Source: Marinilabilia rubra (GTDB lineage Bacteria > Bacteroidota > Bacteroidia > Bacteroidales > Marinilabiliaceae). Taken from it: a stretch of 64,000 bases of DNA. The stretch spans positions 1 through 64,000 of the forward strand of contig NZ_QEWP01000005.1 in the NCBI RefSeq assembly GCF_003121985.1, written 5' to 3'. This document shows, piece after piece, positions 29,301 through 38,793 of this stretch. A program made the translations under genes and the position numbers. The notes under the pieces are model-generated. The model made no database searches. It saw only the letters and a program-made list of their open reading frames with translations, and was not told the origin of the DNA. Position 1 is the stretch's first letter. Every line of letters begins with the position of its first letter.

Positions 29301-32300
29301 GCACCAGCCTGTCCCTGAAAATCATCTGTTGTAAATTTGTTCCAGTCTGTGCTCTCTAATAAAATCCGCGCTGTAATGTATTGAGTGGTATCACCAGGAG
29401 CATCCCCGTCATTAGAATACATTTTTGCCTCCCCTGAAAATCCGGAGATACCATCTGCATCTAATGTCCAGTTATACTGCAATACATTTCCCTGATCTGC
29501 CGTTGGAACAGAAATATGTGGCTCATCAGCGGCCTTTACTCTGATAGATCCCGTATTATTACCATTTTCAGTTATGTCCATTACAACGGGAGTATACTTC
29601 CCTAAGGAGCCAATTGGATAGGTAAACGAAGTAGCTGACGAAATAACCGGGAACGTTTTTTTAATTCCATTATCAGTAAACGACAAATTAGTCTGAATCA
29701 TATTGGTATTTGAGAAAGGATTCACTTCCTCAATGGAAGCATTCTCTCCAAAAACCAACAGGTTGCGTCCAATGTCGAAAACCCCATCTACCATTCGTAG
29801 TTTGTTGGTGAAGTTAACCGCTCCTGATTGAGTCGGCAACACAACGCCATTTCCGTTGTTAATGGTCAAAACAGAATATGACCCACTTCCTGAAATTTGT
29901 TGAATATCGGAACCGGCCATAACAATTCCCTGACTTGGATCTGTACTTGCTGTAGTAACATTATTGATCAAATCACCAAGCACGGTCAGATCATATGTAC
30001 CGGTATTCAAAGCTCCGCTGCTTAACGTCAAGTCATTTGAAACAGTAATACCCCGACCTAATACCAAAGTTCCGGAACCGGTTTGCTTTATAACATCTGC
30101 AAAAGTAGTTATACCAGTTCCTGATATTGTCTGGTCTGATGCTCCTGTAAAATAAGTAGTATTATTATTAGCGGTATAAGTCCCGTTGTTGGTTAAGTCT
30201 CCATTCAAAGTCAAATCCAACCCATTGGCATTAAAGGTTGTATTAGCTCCGATGGTTAAATTACCGTTGAGCGTATGTCCCTGAGTCAATAATTTCAATT
30301 CATTTCCTGTTCCTCCTGAGATAGAAACATCGTTCAGATTCTGAGGAGCATAAATTCCAAAAGTTTCATCCGAAATTGTGGCACCATCAATATCAAAACC
30401 ACAACGCCCGGTATAGTTCACAGTTTCAGGATTAAAATACAAGGACGGAACCAATGTACTTCCATTGGAAGAATGAATCGTTATAGCATCGCCATCATTC
30501 TGAGAGAATGAACTTCCTGTACCAAGAATTTCAAACATACCGCGGGTGCTTTTAATATCAGCACCTACTGTACCTATATTAACATTACCACCATCTTGAA
30601 CAAATGTCAAAACGCCTTCATCTGAGTTGGTAGACCGGCGAATCTGATCACCAACAGATAAAGTTCCTAAGTTGGTTACTTCAAGATTAGCATTGCCAGA
30701 TGAAGTAAATTCAATGAAACTACTATTAGATGTGCCACCGGCCGCAGTAGAACCATCTATATTGGCTGTACCGCCATTTATAATTAAGGACCCATTCAGA
30801 TTTATTCCTGAATTTCCGGATGCATTTACAGTACCGGCTGTAACTTCCAATACAGAACCTGAAGGAATTTCAAAGTTGTTGCCACCTGTTGTCAGGTCAA
30901 TATTAATCAAGGCATTGTTCAAATAACAATCACCTGAAATTAACGTTAAGGCTTTAGTGGCTCCATTGGTTGAAGCACCTAGCGAAAAATCTGAAGTAAA
31001 GTCTGTATAAACTCCCGTTGATTTAGCAATAACTGTCCTATAAAAACCAGCAACATTCCCACTGGAGCTATAGGTGGAATTTGTATCACCCTGGAAATAA
31101 ACAGATAGATTACCACTGGCAAAATCTATATTACCACTACTTCCCAAATCTATGTTTCCGTCAAGATAAAGATAGTTTTCCGTACCACCGGAGGCGTTAA
31201 AAGTCCCAGTTCCTGTAAAAGAAATATTGCCATCAACATCCATATACCTTATTCCAGTCGATTCATAGGTTAAAGTACCGGAGTTAATGCTCACATCTCC
31301 TCCAACAGAAACAAACTCATCATTATTGCCATCCAAAAAGAAATCACCACTCTCGACTGTTAAATCTCCATTGACAATAAGATTCATACTATTGGTCGTT
31401 TGCGTAGTTCCTGTGGCTTCAGAAATCACAATATTTGGGTAAATGGGGACATTTGAATCGTCCGGGATAATATGGGGCCCCGCACCCGAAGTCGAAGTAT
31501 ATTCTATTATTGCTGATGCATTATTGCAAAATTCGGAATGATCTCCTGAAATATGTACAAAATCCGAGTGATAATTATAATTATTCTCATACACCAAACG
31601 GCCACCTCCTTTAATAATATCAATAGAGTGACCTGATGTTGCATGAGCTACTTTTAAAGTACCGTTTATTTCTACCTGAGAAGCCAAAGCATTGTTATTT
31701 GCAATTGTTACAATATCTCCTGCCTCAATCACCGCAACATCTGATTCTCCCGGAGGACCTACCGATGTAGTTCCATCCTGATCTCTCCAACTAGAGGTAT
31801 TCCAATCATGGCTTCCATTACTGTAATAAACATCAATCCCTGAAATAGGAATTTTTCCGTTTCCATTATCTAATCCAGCTGTATAATCGCTATTTATTAT
31901 ATTTGGATACGGTCCATAGTTTGTCGTTCCATCAAAAATCAGGGTTGTTTCATTATTTCCGTACTTATAGTCACCTACCTGCCAATCGTAGCCATTAAGG
32001 AATGCGGCTTTCAGATTCTTCAAATTGTTATTGGAAGTAAACTCAAGTCTAATTCTATTATCCTCCAAATTATCAAAACCAGAAACTCTTGTTTTCCAAT
32101 AATATGATATAACATCATCAGCTTTATTGGGATCAGTTGATGGGTGTGCGGTATTAATAGGAATAACCGTAAAGCTACCACTGGCATCAACAGAATTACC
32201 ACTTGTAGTTTTGACAACACAGGGTGAGTATTGATCTGTTCCAACAGGAAAAGTAGCATGAGTAGCTGTAATTCCGGCAGGTATTGTAAATTGCAAAGTT

Positions 32301-34651
32301 AATCCTCCATCGGAAGATTGGGGAGAATCTGAAGTTTGAAACATACAATTTATTCCCCAGGAAGTATTTGTGCTTACGGAACCTGAAACATTCAAGTTAT
32401 ACCCTCCAAGGTTTACGACCTGGTCGGTTGAAAAAATTACCTGGTCGGCGTCTACATCAGAGTCTAGAAGAACCTGCGGTGAGGCACTTCCATTATTTAA
32501 TATTAGGCGACCAAAGTTGTAGTCTTGTCCACCTGCACCTTTCAACACTTGTTGAGAAGCACCTGTTAACTCAAGCCCACCAGTTCCGGATGAAGTTAAA
32601 TCACCATTTTCAATAACCACACTATCCGTCACTTGCGGCGTAAAATCAACAACATCAAAAGCACCTCGTGAAAGCTTCAGAGTTCCTTCAATGGTTACAT
32701 TATCTGATCCTGTTAAGCTTACAGTATAAAACTGTCCTGAAGTCTCATGCCTTTCTTTAAAGACATGAAGTCCAGGCAATGTTACAGTTGCTCCTGAAGT
32801 GTTATTTATAGCAGCATCCTGTGCTCCGTTAAAAACCAGGTTTCCTGATTGTGTAAATGTCCCGGCAATATTAAAATCACCGCCAATAGAAATATCATAA
32901 CCATTGTCGTTAAAAGTTGCATTGCTGGCGATTGTTAAATCATTCGATATAGAAAGATTGGAAGGATTGCTAGTTTCCCCATACTGATCAACAACTTGAA
33001 CTTCCTGACCGGAACTACTTGCATTAATTGTTAAGTTGTACAAAGGCACAGTTGAATAAACTTCTGCCTCATTGCCTTCAGGTGAAGTAGTTGGGGTATT
33101 AAATTGAATGGTTCCTCCCGTAACATTATAATTCCCTTCTCCTGAAGCAATGCGTAGTGCGGTAATATTATGCTTATTGACAGTCGAGAATTCGATCGTT
33201 CCAGCACTCATTTCAAACACCTGATCTTCATGTGCAATGTCAAACGATGGAGATCCCCAGTTATTAGTGGGCAAAGAATGGATATGGAAAGCACCTCCGG
33301 ATTGCCTATAATTCAAGCGTCCATTAGAATCTTTTTGTCGGAGTTGAGTTGCATAAATTGTTCCCCCCTCTACAATTAAAGAAGAAGGAAAGGATACATT
33401 GTCATAGTAGGATATTCCACTTGATTCTTCGGGCAGTGTTAATGAGCCAGATGAAATTTTTAATGCCCCCCGCAGTGTAATCCCGGTCCAGTCTGCAATG
33501 TATCCATGCTCTGAAGCATCAAAAGTAGTAACACTAGCCCCATTTACGATCAACTGTCCCGTCTCAGGTATCGTAAATTCATTAGGAGCATTTCCACTCA
33601 TATTCTCTCCCAAACGGTCAATAACAATATTTGAACCTAATTCAAGCGTTCCATTTTCAATAACAATTGGTAATCGCTGCCATCCGGCAGATCCATCTGT
33701 GGCATCAGCACCAGAATAATCGGCAGATGCAACAGGTCCATAAAGATTGAAATTGGTATTTTGATCGGCATTAATACTTAACTTAAAAGTCTTGTCATTA
33801 CCCTTATCTATAAAAAGACGATACAAGTCTGTGGGCCCATTACTGACCAACGAATTATTGCTGGCTCCCAAAAATTTTAATTTCACCGCACCACCAGAAG
33901 CCTCTGCGTACTGAGAAGAATTACTAAAATCCACATTTCCTTCATTGGTAAAGTCCCCATAAACATTCAGCCAGTGAAATGCATCCCCGGTTCCAACAGT
34001 AATACGGCCGTTAGTTTCAACAATCACATCGCCATCAACAGTAACATTAAGGGAAGTCGGTCCATCATCATTAATACCAAAAGAGCCTCTCGTTACAACC
34101 AACGAACCATTTAACGACAAATCATTCTCCAGAGAGACTGTTTGCCCGCTGTTCATATCGATTTCTACATTAAAAAAGGTATTAGCAGATGCTAGAGAAA
34201 AGCTATCTCCATAAAAAACAACGGTTCCTTCTCCTTCTCCCCTGGTGGTGAAATCGGAATCGTCAGTTATAGCAGGATAGTTATCTGCTGCCATCAGAAG
34301 ACGACCGGAACCTTTTAATTCATTAAAGGTATGACCGCTTGAAGTTCTTAAATCCAATTGGCCGTATATTGTTACGGATCCACAATTTAAAGTAACATCT
34401 CTTAAAGGTGAGTCATAAGGAGCTGCTCCATCAGGCACAGTCACTGTTTTTCCACTTAAGATAATAACATTATCACCATCGGCAGGGACCGCACTAGCCA
34501 CAGACACTGCCCCTGCAGGATCTTGTGTCCATATGTCGGCATTATCCCAGTCACCACTGGCTAAAGTATAATAAGTATCCTGCCCAAACGCATCATTGCT
34601 TAAGCTCAACCCAATAAAAAGCCCAACAATTAATAAGTAAAATTTTCTCAT
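26297..34651 (-). CDS. Giant T9SS-secreted surface protein D
   Basis: A 2784-aa paralogue. The signal peptide spans residues 1-23 (ending DAFGQ). Unlike A and B it has no N-terminal LamG region and begins at once with a 'YTLASGDWDNADIWT' module (residues ~26-45) followed by 'VIILSGKTVTV', which resembles G8-like strand openers. Further 'W...W' openers occur near residues 943, 1823 and 2235, separated by long solenoid repeats. The C-terminal block and T9SS sorting domain are about 90 percent like those of A and B by eye. The protein ends KTEKVVGAP, not KTEKVVGASL, because a short G-rich repeat has been inserted and supplies the last codon and the stop. It is the first gene of the minus-strand array and has its own leader motif and terminator. 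Surface adhesin or matrix protein is the likely role; the ligand is unknown. Confidence 0.88.
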   Translation of the reverse strand: MRKFYLLIVGLFIGLSLSNDAFGQDTYYTLASGDWDNADIWTQDPAGAVSVASAVPADGDNVIILSGKTVTVPDGAAPYDSPLRDVTLNCGSVTIYGQLDLRTSSGHTFNELKGSGRLLMAADNYPAITDDSDFTTRGEGEGTVVFYGDSFSLASANTFFNVEIDMNSGQTVSLENDLSLNGSLVVTRGSFGINDDGPTSLNVTVDGDVIVETNGRITVGTGDAFHWLNVYGDFTNEGNVDFSNSSQYAEASGGAVKLKFLGASNNSLVSNGPTDLYRLFIDKGNDKTFKLSINADQNTNFNLYGPVASADYSGADATDGSAGWQRLPIVIENGTLELGSNIVIDRLGENMSGNAPNEFTIPETGQLIVNGASVTTFDASEHGYIADWTGITLRGALKISSGSLTLPEESSGISYYDNVSFPSSLIVEGGTIYATQLRQKDSNGRLNYRQSGGAFHIHSLPTNNWGSPSFDIAHEDQVFEMSAGTIEFSTVNKHNITALRIASGEGNYNVTGGTIQFNTPTTSPEGNEAEVYSTVPLYNLTINASSSGQEVQVVDQYGETSNPSNLSISNDLTIASNATFNDNGYDISIGGDFNIAGTFTQSGNLVFNGAQDAAINNTSGATVTLPGLHVFKERHETSGQFYTVSLTGSDNVTIEGTLKLSRGAFDVVDFTPQVTDSVVIENGDLTSSGTGGLELTGASQQVLKGAGGQDYNFGRLILNNGSASPQVLLDSDVDADQVIFSTDQVVNLGGYNLNVSGSVSTNTSWGINCMFQTSDSPQSSDGGLTLQFTIPAGITATHATFPVGTDQYSPCVVKTTSGNSVDASGSFTVIPINTAHPSTDPNKADDVISYYWKTRVSGFDNLEDNRIRLEFTSNNNLKNLKAAFLNGYDWQVGDYKYGNNETTLIFDGTTNYGPYPNIINSDYTAGLDNGNGKIPISGIDVYYSNGSHDWNTSSWRDQDGTTSVGPPGESDVAVIEAGDIVTIANNNALASQVEINGTLKVAHATSGHSIDIIKGGGRLVYENNYNYHSDFVHISGDHSEFCNNASAIIEYTSTSGAGPHIIPDDSNVPIYPNIVISEATGTTQTTNSMNLIVNGDLTVESGDFFLDGNNDEFVSVGGDVSINSGTLTYESTGIRYMDVDGNISFTGTGTFNASGGTENYLYLDGNIDLGSSGNIDFASGNLSVYFQGDTNSTYSSSGNVAGFYRTVIAKSTGVYTDFTSDFSLGASTNGATKALTLISGDCYLNNALINIDLTTGGNNFEIPSGSVLEVTAGTVNASGNSGINLNGSLIINGGTANIDGSTAAGGTSNSSFIEFTSSGNANLEVTNLGTLSVGDQIRRSTNSDEGVLTFVQDGGNVNIGTVGADIKSTRGMFEILGTGSSFSQNDGDAITIHSSNGSTLVPSLYFNPETVNYTGRCGFDIDGATISDETFGIYAPQNLNDVSISGGTGNELKLLTQGHTLNGNLTIGANTTFNANGLDLTLNGDLTNNGTYTANNNTTYFTGASDQTISGTGITTFADVIKQTGSGTLVLGRGITVSNDLTLSSGALNTGTYDLTVLGDLINNVTTASTDPSQGIVMAGSDIQQISGSGSYSVLTINNGNGVVLPTQSGAVNFTNKLRMVDGVFDIGRNLLVFGENASIEEVNPFSNTNMIQTNLSFTDNGIKKTFPVISSATSFTYPIGSLGKYTPVVMDITENGNNTGSIRVKAADEPHISVPTADQGNVLQYNWTLDADGISGFSGEAKMYSNDGDAPGDTTQYITARILLESTDWNKFTTDDFQGQAGANDLSIFTFSGTGDNGIDGDYTAGIESAIPDQVPSYITVTDGNYSNTSTWATYDPSTGTTGSAGVDVPAGGPRGSIIYVNHTLSFPDNFEAAYRSFINPTGVVDIGTSIGHRLGDVFGTGTLKLQSGDLPAGSYDSFFSSDGGVLEYAGTDNYDVLSEIPNVNSVVFTGTGTRTLPNIDVQLYGDLVLNGPDIENTHNNSISIMGDLTFNSGSFDAGTYVDPKVPTITFNGSSTQVISGTTDFTTASGGAFYNLEINNTSGLELQSNIEIDNDLLLTSGDIISSSSTMLTINNTATDAVIGGSSSSFVDGPMSKKINESSSFDFPVGDVSRFGNIEIKPVAGAGGYWTAQYYNSSAQDDISATYGTGVEWVSNNEYWNVTAPSSALDANVNMRFDGESGVNEDNALIVEFVSSQWDEVTGTVNTGMATTSSDSPVTFSSSRYLTFGVASIAPYTWEGDDLTSPTDWFTSANWSSGMVPSAANPAIIDGTGATYPVIDAGDASCDVLTVTTGEVLTVRPGASLEVISDVDNAGTIVLESTNSSLSSLILPETMTNSGNVNVKLTLDPDHYWYMSSPLQNTVAGWFKPSEDVSKDYVYVFEVVDNRWQWIRLDQTDVDNNRPIGDMQGVVGYYYTDTKHLDCTGTVQNTDLTVTPDDPGYHLVGNPYPTAIDWEDPAGWTRDGFSNTIWSWITYGGIRIIQTYNNNGDILPGVWTLEPDGYDASTMSHIPPYQAVWVKQESETSVPLTVKRAARVKNSDAPLKSASSGESSFEMIRVKAQNEYTMDATVLYFSDSFVSGTGVEDSEKRFNGSEKVPEVYTRLNTQALAINGQPVLSSEENAYALSVRNRIEGEVRLVFDLDEFTDLTYDVLLEDKVAGAWTDLRDVNEYAYTPVQMGDDHDRFVLHLDKVKEVPTSVENPESSAAGDITIVGKDEYALVTISNELLSAGNAVIDLLDMNGRLIERKNTTEQETEIAVPANSGMYIVKVTAGGKQKTEKVVGAP

Positions 34652-34664
34652 ATCACTAATAATT

Positions 34665-34680
34665 TAACCCTGTTCAAAAA
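34665..34680 (-). promoter_or_regulatory. Shared leader motif TTTTTGAACAGGGTTA (gene D)
   Basis: 13 nt upstream of the ATG at 34651, the same spacing as in gene C. No TAnnTTTG box is found directly upstream. Confidence 0.55.
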
Positions 34681-35150
34681 GCCCAACCCGTTTCAGGGTT
34701 TAGCTGCTAAATTGTACACGCGCGCGATTTTTTTGTTAAAACTCTTTGAGGAACGAAAGCAACCACTTGACAAATGGATAAATTTGACAGGTGAAAGAAA
34801 AATGGGCATGGAGCATGGGGAAAAGAGCATGGAGAAAACAGGCAAGTTCCAGCAACCAAATTATTTTTAAAAACACCTGATTTTATGAACCATAAAGACC
34901 AAGTCGGCCGCATTTAACAACAACATTAAACATACCTGAAAGAAGCCTAAAAAGCATTAAAAAAAACCTCTCGTCAACGCAAAGCAGCATATCAATCCTT
35001 CCTATAAAACCAATCAAGACAATTTCAAAAATCGCAATAAACTCTACTCTAAATACTTACTCTTTCATGAAACCACAATTAAACATAACAACAAAGACAA
35101 GACTCATCTAATCAACTGTTTTTCTGCCACTTAAATAGCCTCCATCGCCC
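34681..35150. other. Intergenic region, nothing recognised
   Basis: About 470 bp upstream of the secreted-protein array. It holds a small direct repeat of GCATGG(A/G)G-type words near 34805-34835 and an A-rich tract. The promoter of gene D should lie in its first 100 bp but I cannot place it with confidence. Confidence 0.5.
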
Positions 35151-35154
35151 CTTC

Positions 35155-35262
35155 TCCTACCATTCTTCGGGGCTTGTTCGGCCTTTCTTCGGCATTTGTC
35201 CGACTCTATAGGGCCGAAAAAGTGTCGAAGAACAGTCGAACAAAGGTCGAAGGAGGTACGAC
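35155..35262. repeat. Inverted array of 11-bp phased TTCGG/CGAA units (array 1)
   Basis: TTCGG or TCCG cores start at 35166, 35177, 35188 and 35199, exactly 11 bp apart. After a short centre, (C/T)CGAA or ACGA cores start at 35214, 35225, 35236, 35247 and 35258, again exactly 11 bp apart. The two halves are imperfect inverted copies. The six bases between cores vary. No coding frame is conserved across it. Confidence 0.85.
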
Positions 35263-35276
35263 TGAGGGACAAAGGA

Positions 35277-35311
35277 AAATAAATGAAACCTCGAAGAGAT
35301 TTCATTTATTT
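35277..35311. repeat. Perfect 12-bp hairpin between the two arrays
   Basis: AAATAAATGAAA and TTTCATTTATTT are exact inverted copies separated by an 11-nt loop (CCTCGAAGAGA). It is AT-rich and lacks a GC stem, so an ordinary terminator is unlikely. Confidence 0.8.
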
Positions 35312-35348
35312 AATGGAGAATGAAAGGTTAAAAACAAGATCCCGGTTG

Positions 35349-35546
35349 TTCGATGATTCTTCGGACCTGGTTCGGACCTGGTTCGGGACTGCTTCGGAGC
35401 AGATTCGGTGTTTCTTCGGTTGTTCTTCGGTCGGGCTTCGCTTCTTATAAGGAACGAAGGATAAGCGAAGACGAACCGAAGAGCAACCGAAGCAGGTACG
35501 AAGCAGTACCGAAGCAATCCCGAAGGTGGGACGAATGGCAACCGAA
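35349..35546. repeat. Inverted array of 11-bp phased TTCGG/CCGAA units (array 2)
   Basis: Nine TTCG cores start at 35349, 35360, 35371, 35382, 35393, 35404, 35415, 35426 and 35437. Nine CGAA-type cores start at 35454, 35465, 35476, 35487, 35498, 35509, 35520, 35531 and 35542. Every step is 11 bp and the arms are symmetric about 35447.5 without any indel. Pairing between arms is roughly 70 percent by eye and highest at the cores. Confidence 0.88.
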
Positions 35547-35642
35547 GAAAAATCAAATAATTGACTTTGAAAGGGGAGTGTTTATTCTGTGGAGATTGTC
35601 TAAAAGTAATAAAGCAGGTTTGGGGAGTATTCAAAAGGGACA

Positions 35643-35668
35643 GATTCTTCGACAAGCTCAGAATGACT
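35643..35668 (-). repeat. Dispersed repeat word ATTCTTCGACAAGCTCAGAATGAC-type
   Basis: The stretch reads GATTCTTCGACAAG followed by CTCAGAATGAC. An inverted copy with a longer partner arm lies at 46839-46910. Such words are common intergenic repeats in Bacteroidota genomes. Confidence 0.6.
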
Positions 35669-35788
35669 CAAAACTCCAAATATTGAAAGTCTCCCAAATA
35701 AAGGTACGCAGATATAATGTGGGGTTAAAACCAATGAGAAGCCAAATACATTTATTACATTTATCCCAACAACAAAACCCCATTTGGT

Positions 35789-38701
35789 ATGTCTCACTCA
35801 AAAGTGGAAGAAGCAATCCCGGTGGTTGCCATCGGCGCATCGGCAGGAGGACTTGAAGCATTGCAAGCCTTTTTTAAAGTGGTGCCTCCCGAACCCGGGG
35901 TGGCTTTTGTTGTAATACAGCACCTGTCTCCTGACTACAAGAGTTTTATGGACGAATTATTGGGGCGTATCACTACACTTGACATTCAAGTCATTGAAGA
36001 CGGGACTCAACTCAAAACAAACACCATTTTCCTGATACCTCCGCGTAAAAACCTTTCGCTTTTTCATAATCAGCTATTTCTTGAAGATCAAAGCCAAAGA
36101 AAAAGTCTTCATTTGCCCGTTGATATATTTTTCAGATCACTGGCAAGTGAACGGGGCAAAGATGCCATAGGGATCATTCTTTCGGGAACGGGCAGCGATG
36201 GCACACTGGGTACCAAAGCCATAAAAGAGTACGGAGGTATGATTATGGTGCAGGATGAAGAATCCTCCAAATTTGACGGCATGCCCCGGAATACCATAGC
36301 GACCGGTCTTACCGACTACATTCTTCCACCGGAAAAGATGCCCGAGGCACTGCTTGGCTATTTGAAACATCCCTTTATTGAAAAAAGCAGTTCTATAGAT
36401 TCCATTCTGAAACAGGAAACGGATGTTCTTTCCAAAATACTAATGATTCTGAGAGATTACTCAGGAGCAGACTTCTCCTTCTACAAAGAGAAAACGATCA
36501 CCCGCAGACTTGAGAGAAGGCTGTCGGTCAATCATTTCCAAACACTGGAAGAATATCTGGAATTGCTTAGCGAATCGGACAAAGAGAAAGAAATTTTATA
36601 CCGGGAATTACTAATAGGCGTAACAAGTTTCTTTAGAGATCCCGAAGCATTTGAAAGCATCAGGAAAAATATACTTCCGGAATTGTTGAAACAATCAGAC
36701 AAGAAAACGCTGAGAATCTGGGTGGCTGCAACGTCGACCGGAGAAGAAGCCTATTCAATAGCCATTTTAGTGATGGAATACCTGAAAACAAATGGCATAA
36801 ACACTGATCTAAAAATATTTGCAACTGACATTGACAATGAATCCATTGAAATTGCCGGACAAGGTTTCTATCCCGAAAGCATTGTAGCAGATGTTTCACC
36901 TGAAATACTGGCTAAATATTTTGAGAAAAATGAGAATGGCTATAAGGTATCCGAAGGCCTGAGGAAAAAAATCATTTTTGCCACTCATAATATACTGAAA
37001 GATCCGCCTTTTTCAAAAATAGACCTCATCTCCTGCCGGAATTTGTTCATATACTTAAAACCTCAAATTCAGGAAAAGATTTATTCCACGTTCTACTTTT
37101 CCCTTAAGTCAAAAAGTTTTCTATTCGTTGGAGCCAGTGAATCACTGGGAAATATGCAATCAGCATTTACCCCTGTTGACAGTAAATGGAAGTTGTTCCG
37201 TGCGCGGGAAGGATTCAAGCCCCCCTTTGCGCCCAACATACCGCATTTAAGAACCTCCTCTGAAAAACCAACCAAAAGTCAGTCTCCTGTTACGGATAAA
37301 ACCAGCCACAATCATGTGAAGCTGGATAAGATGCTGGAAATGATTATTCATGATCTTCTCCCCCCTTCAGTGATCATAGATGAAAATTTTAATCTCATAC
37401 ATGTCATCAATAATATCAATGACTACATTAATCTGCCATCCGGCAAATTCACCAATAATTTTCTTTCACTGCTAAATGAGGACTTGCGCATGGTTGTTTC
37501 GGGGCTCTTACGGCAACTGAGAACAGAGAATCAAACGCCGGCTTCTGAAACACTCAAAAATGCCAAAGGTTTCCCGGGAAAGCTTCTCCGTATTGAAACC
37601 AGACGTCTGAATCAAAATCAGGATTCCTTTAAGTACTTTATTGTGTCCTTCACTGAGAAAGAGATAAAAAACGATACGGAAACACAATCATCTGAAGAAC
37701 GACCGACCGACTTAAATGAAAAACAATCTGAGGCTTATTATGAACTTGAAAAAGAGCTGCAATACACCAAAGAAACCCTCCAGGCTACAGTAGAGGAACT
37801 TGAGACTTCCAACGAAGAACTGCAATCCTCCAACGAGGAGTTAATTGCCTCCAACGAAGAACTGCAGAGCACTAACGAAGAACTACAATCGGTTAATGAG
37901 GAGCTATACACAGTCAACTCGGAGCATCAGGACAAAATAGAAGAACTGACAAAACTCAACAATGACATCAACAACCTCCTCAAAAACACCGACATTGGAA
38001 CCCTTTTCCTGGACAGTCATTTATGTATACGGAAGTTTACACCGGTTGTATCCAAACTTACAAACATCATTGAGATGGATATTGGGCGCCCCATCCATCA
38101 TATTTCTGTGCCCGAAAATTACGGGGCGTTTATCGAAGACATCAAGAAGGTTTTAAATGACTTACAACCTGTTGAAAAAGAGATCTGCGATAATTCAGGC
38201 CAATGGCATCTGGTAAAAATTATGCCTTACCGAACAGAAGAAAATGCGGTGGATGGCATCATCATTACTTTTGTTAATATTTCCACTCTTAAGAAAGAAA
38301 CCAAACGTGCAGATATCGCTGCTGCCAGATTGGAACAAGCCATGGATGCCGGCAAAATGGCATGGTGGGAATGGGATATCCCCTCAGGCAATGTCACATA
38401 TGATGATAAAAAAGCAACCATGCTGGGCTATCATCCCGATGAATTCCCCAACCAGATCTATAAAATCACAGAACTTATTCACCCTGAAGACTTCGAATCA
38501 AGTATGCAGGCCATGCGTGACCACCTTGCCGGGAAAAAAGAAAACTACGAAGTTACTTATCGCATAAAAAGAAAAGACAACACTTACGGCCGGTTTTTCG
38601 ATAAAGGCGGGGTGGTCGCATGGGACGAAACCGGAAAACCATTAAAACTGACCGGTATTGTTGCAGATGTATCATCATTAAATTTACAACAAAAAGCTTA
38701 A
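35789..38701 (+). CDS. CheB-CheR fusion with coiled coil and PAS domains
   Basis: A 970-aa cytoplasmic signalling protein. Residues ~10-190 form a CheB methylesterase domain with the catalytic triad visible as Ser18 (GASAGG), His45 (QHLSP) and Asp137 (GTGSDG). It lacks the usual receiver domain. Residues ~215-480 form a CheR methyltransferase domain with SAM-binding [13 protein letters not shown] and [11 protein letters not shown] long heptad coiled coil (~650-720, repeated E-E-L-x-S-x-N-E-E) follows, then two PAS-like domains (~725-840 and ~850-965). There is no kinase domain. No chemoreceptor, CheA or CheY is near. Fusions of this type are common in Bacteroidota and are thought to signal outside flagellar chemotaxis. 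The histidine kinase that follows 92 bp later is its likely partner. Start at ATG 35789; upstream in-frame codons run into repeats. Confidence 0.9.
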   Translation: MSHSKVEEAIPVVAIGASAGGLEALQAFFKVVPPEPGVAFVVIQHLSPDYKSFMDELLGRITTLDIQVIEDGTQLKTNTIFLIPPRKNLSLFHNQLFLEDQSQRKSLHLPVDIFFRSLASERGKDAIGIILSGTGSDGTLGTKAIKEYGGMIMVQDEESSKFDGMPRNTIATGLTDYILPPEKMPEALLGYLKHPFIEKSSSIDSILKQETDVLSKILMILRDYSGADFSFYKEKTITRRLERRLSVNHFQTLEEYLELLSESDKEKEILYRELLIGVTSFFRDPEAFESIRKNILPELLKQSDKKTLRIWVAATSTGEEAYSIAILVMEYLKTNGINTDLKIFATDIDNESIEIAGQGFYPESIVADVSPEILAKYFEKNENGYKVSEGLRKKIIFATHNILKDPPFSKIDLISCRNLFIYLKPQIQEKIYSTFYFSLKSKSFLFVGASESLGNMQSAFTPVDSKWKLFRAREGFKPPFAPNIPHLRTSSEKPTKSQSPVTDKTSHNHVKLDKMLEMIIHDLLPPSVIIDENFNLIHVINNINDYINLPSGKFTNNFLSLLNEDLRMVVSGLLRQLRTENQTPASETLKNAKGFPGKLLRIETRRLNQNQDSFKYFIVSFTEKEIKNDTETQSSEERPTDLNEKQSEAYYELEKELQYTKETLQATVEELETSNEELQSSNEELIASNEELQSTNEELQSVNEELYTVNSEHQDKIEELTKLNNDINNLLKNTDIGTLFLDSHLCIRKFTPVVSKLTNIIEMDIGRPIHHISVPENYGAFIEDIKKVLNDLQPVEKEICDNSGQWHLVKIMPYRTEENAVDGIIITFVNISTLKKETKRADIAAARLEQAMDAGKMAWWEWDIPSGNVTYDDKKATMLGYHPDEFPNQIYKITELIHPEDFESSMQAMRDHLAGKKENYEVTYRIKRKDNTYGRFFDKGGVVAWDETGKPLKLTGIVADVSSLNLQQKA

Positions 38702-38793
38702 GTACTAAAACAAAATCCCTGTTTCTGAATTATAAAATAAAAACAGAAACTAAGAAACTGTTTAAATTTTGTTCTCTTTTAACGATCTGGTCT

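Noticed and set aside
35155-35546. CRISPR array
   Set aside because: Units are 11 bp, degenerate and inverted in the middle; there are no spacers of usual length and no cas genes.
35353-35856. 167-codon plus-strand frame across the second 11-bp array and the CheB-CheR start
   Set aside because: Its first part translates the repeat array and the rest lies in another frame of the spacer and CheB gene; no protein-like pattern.
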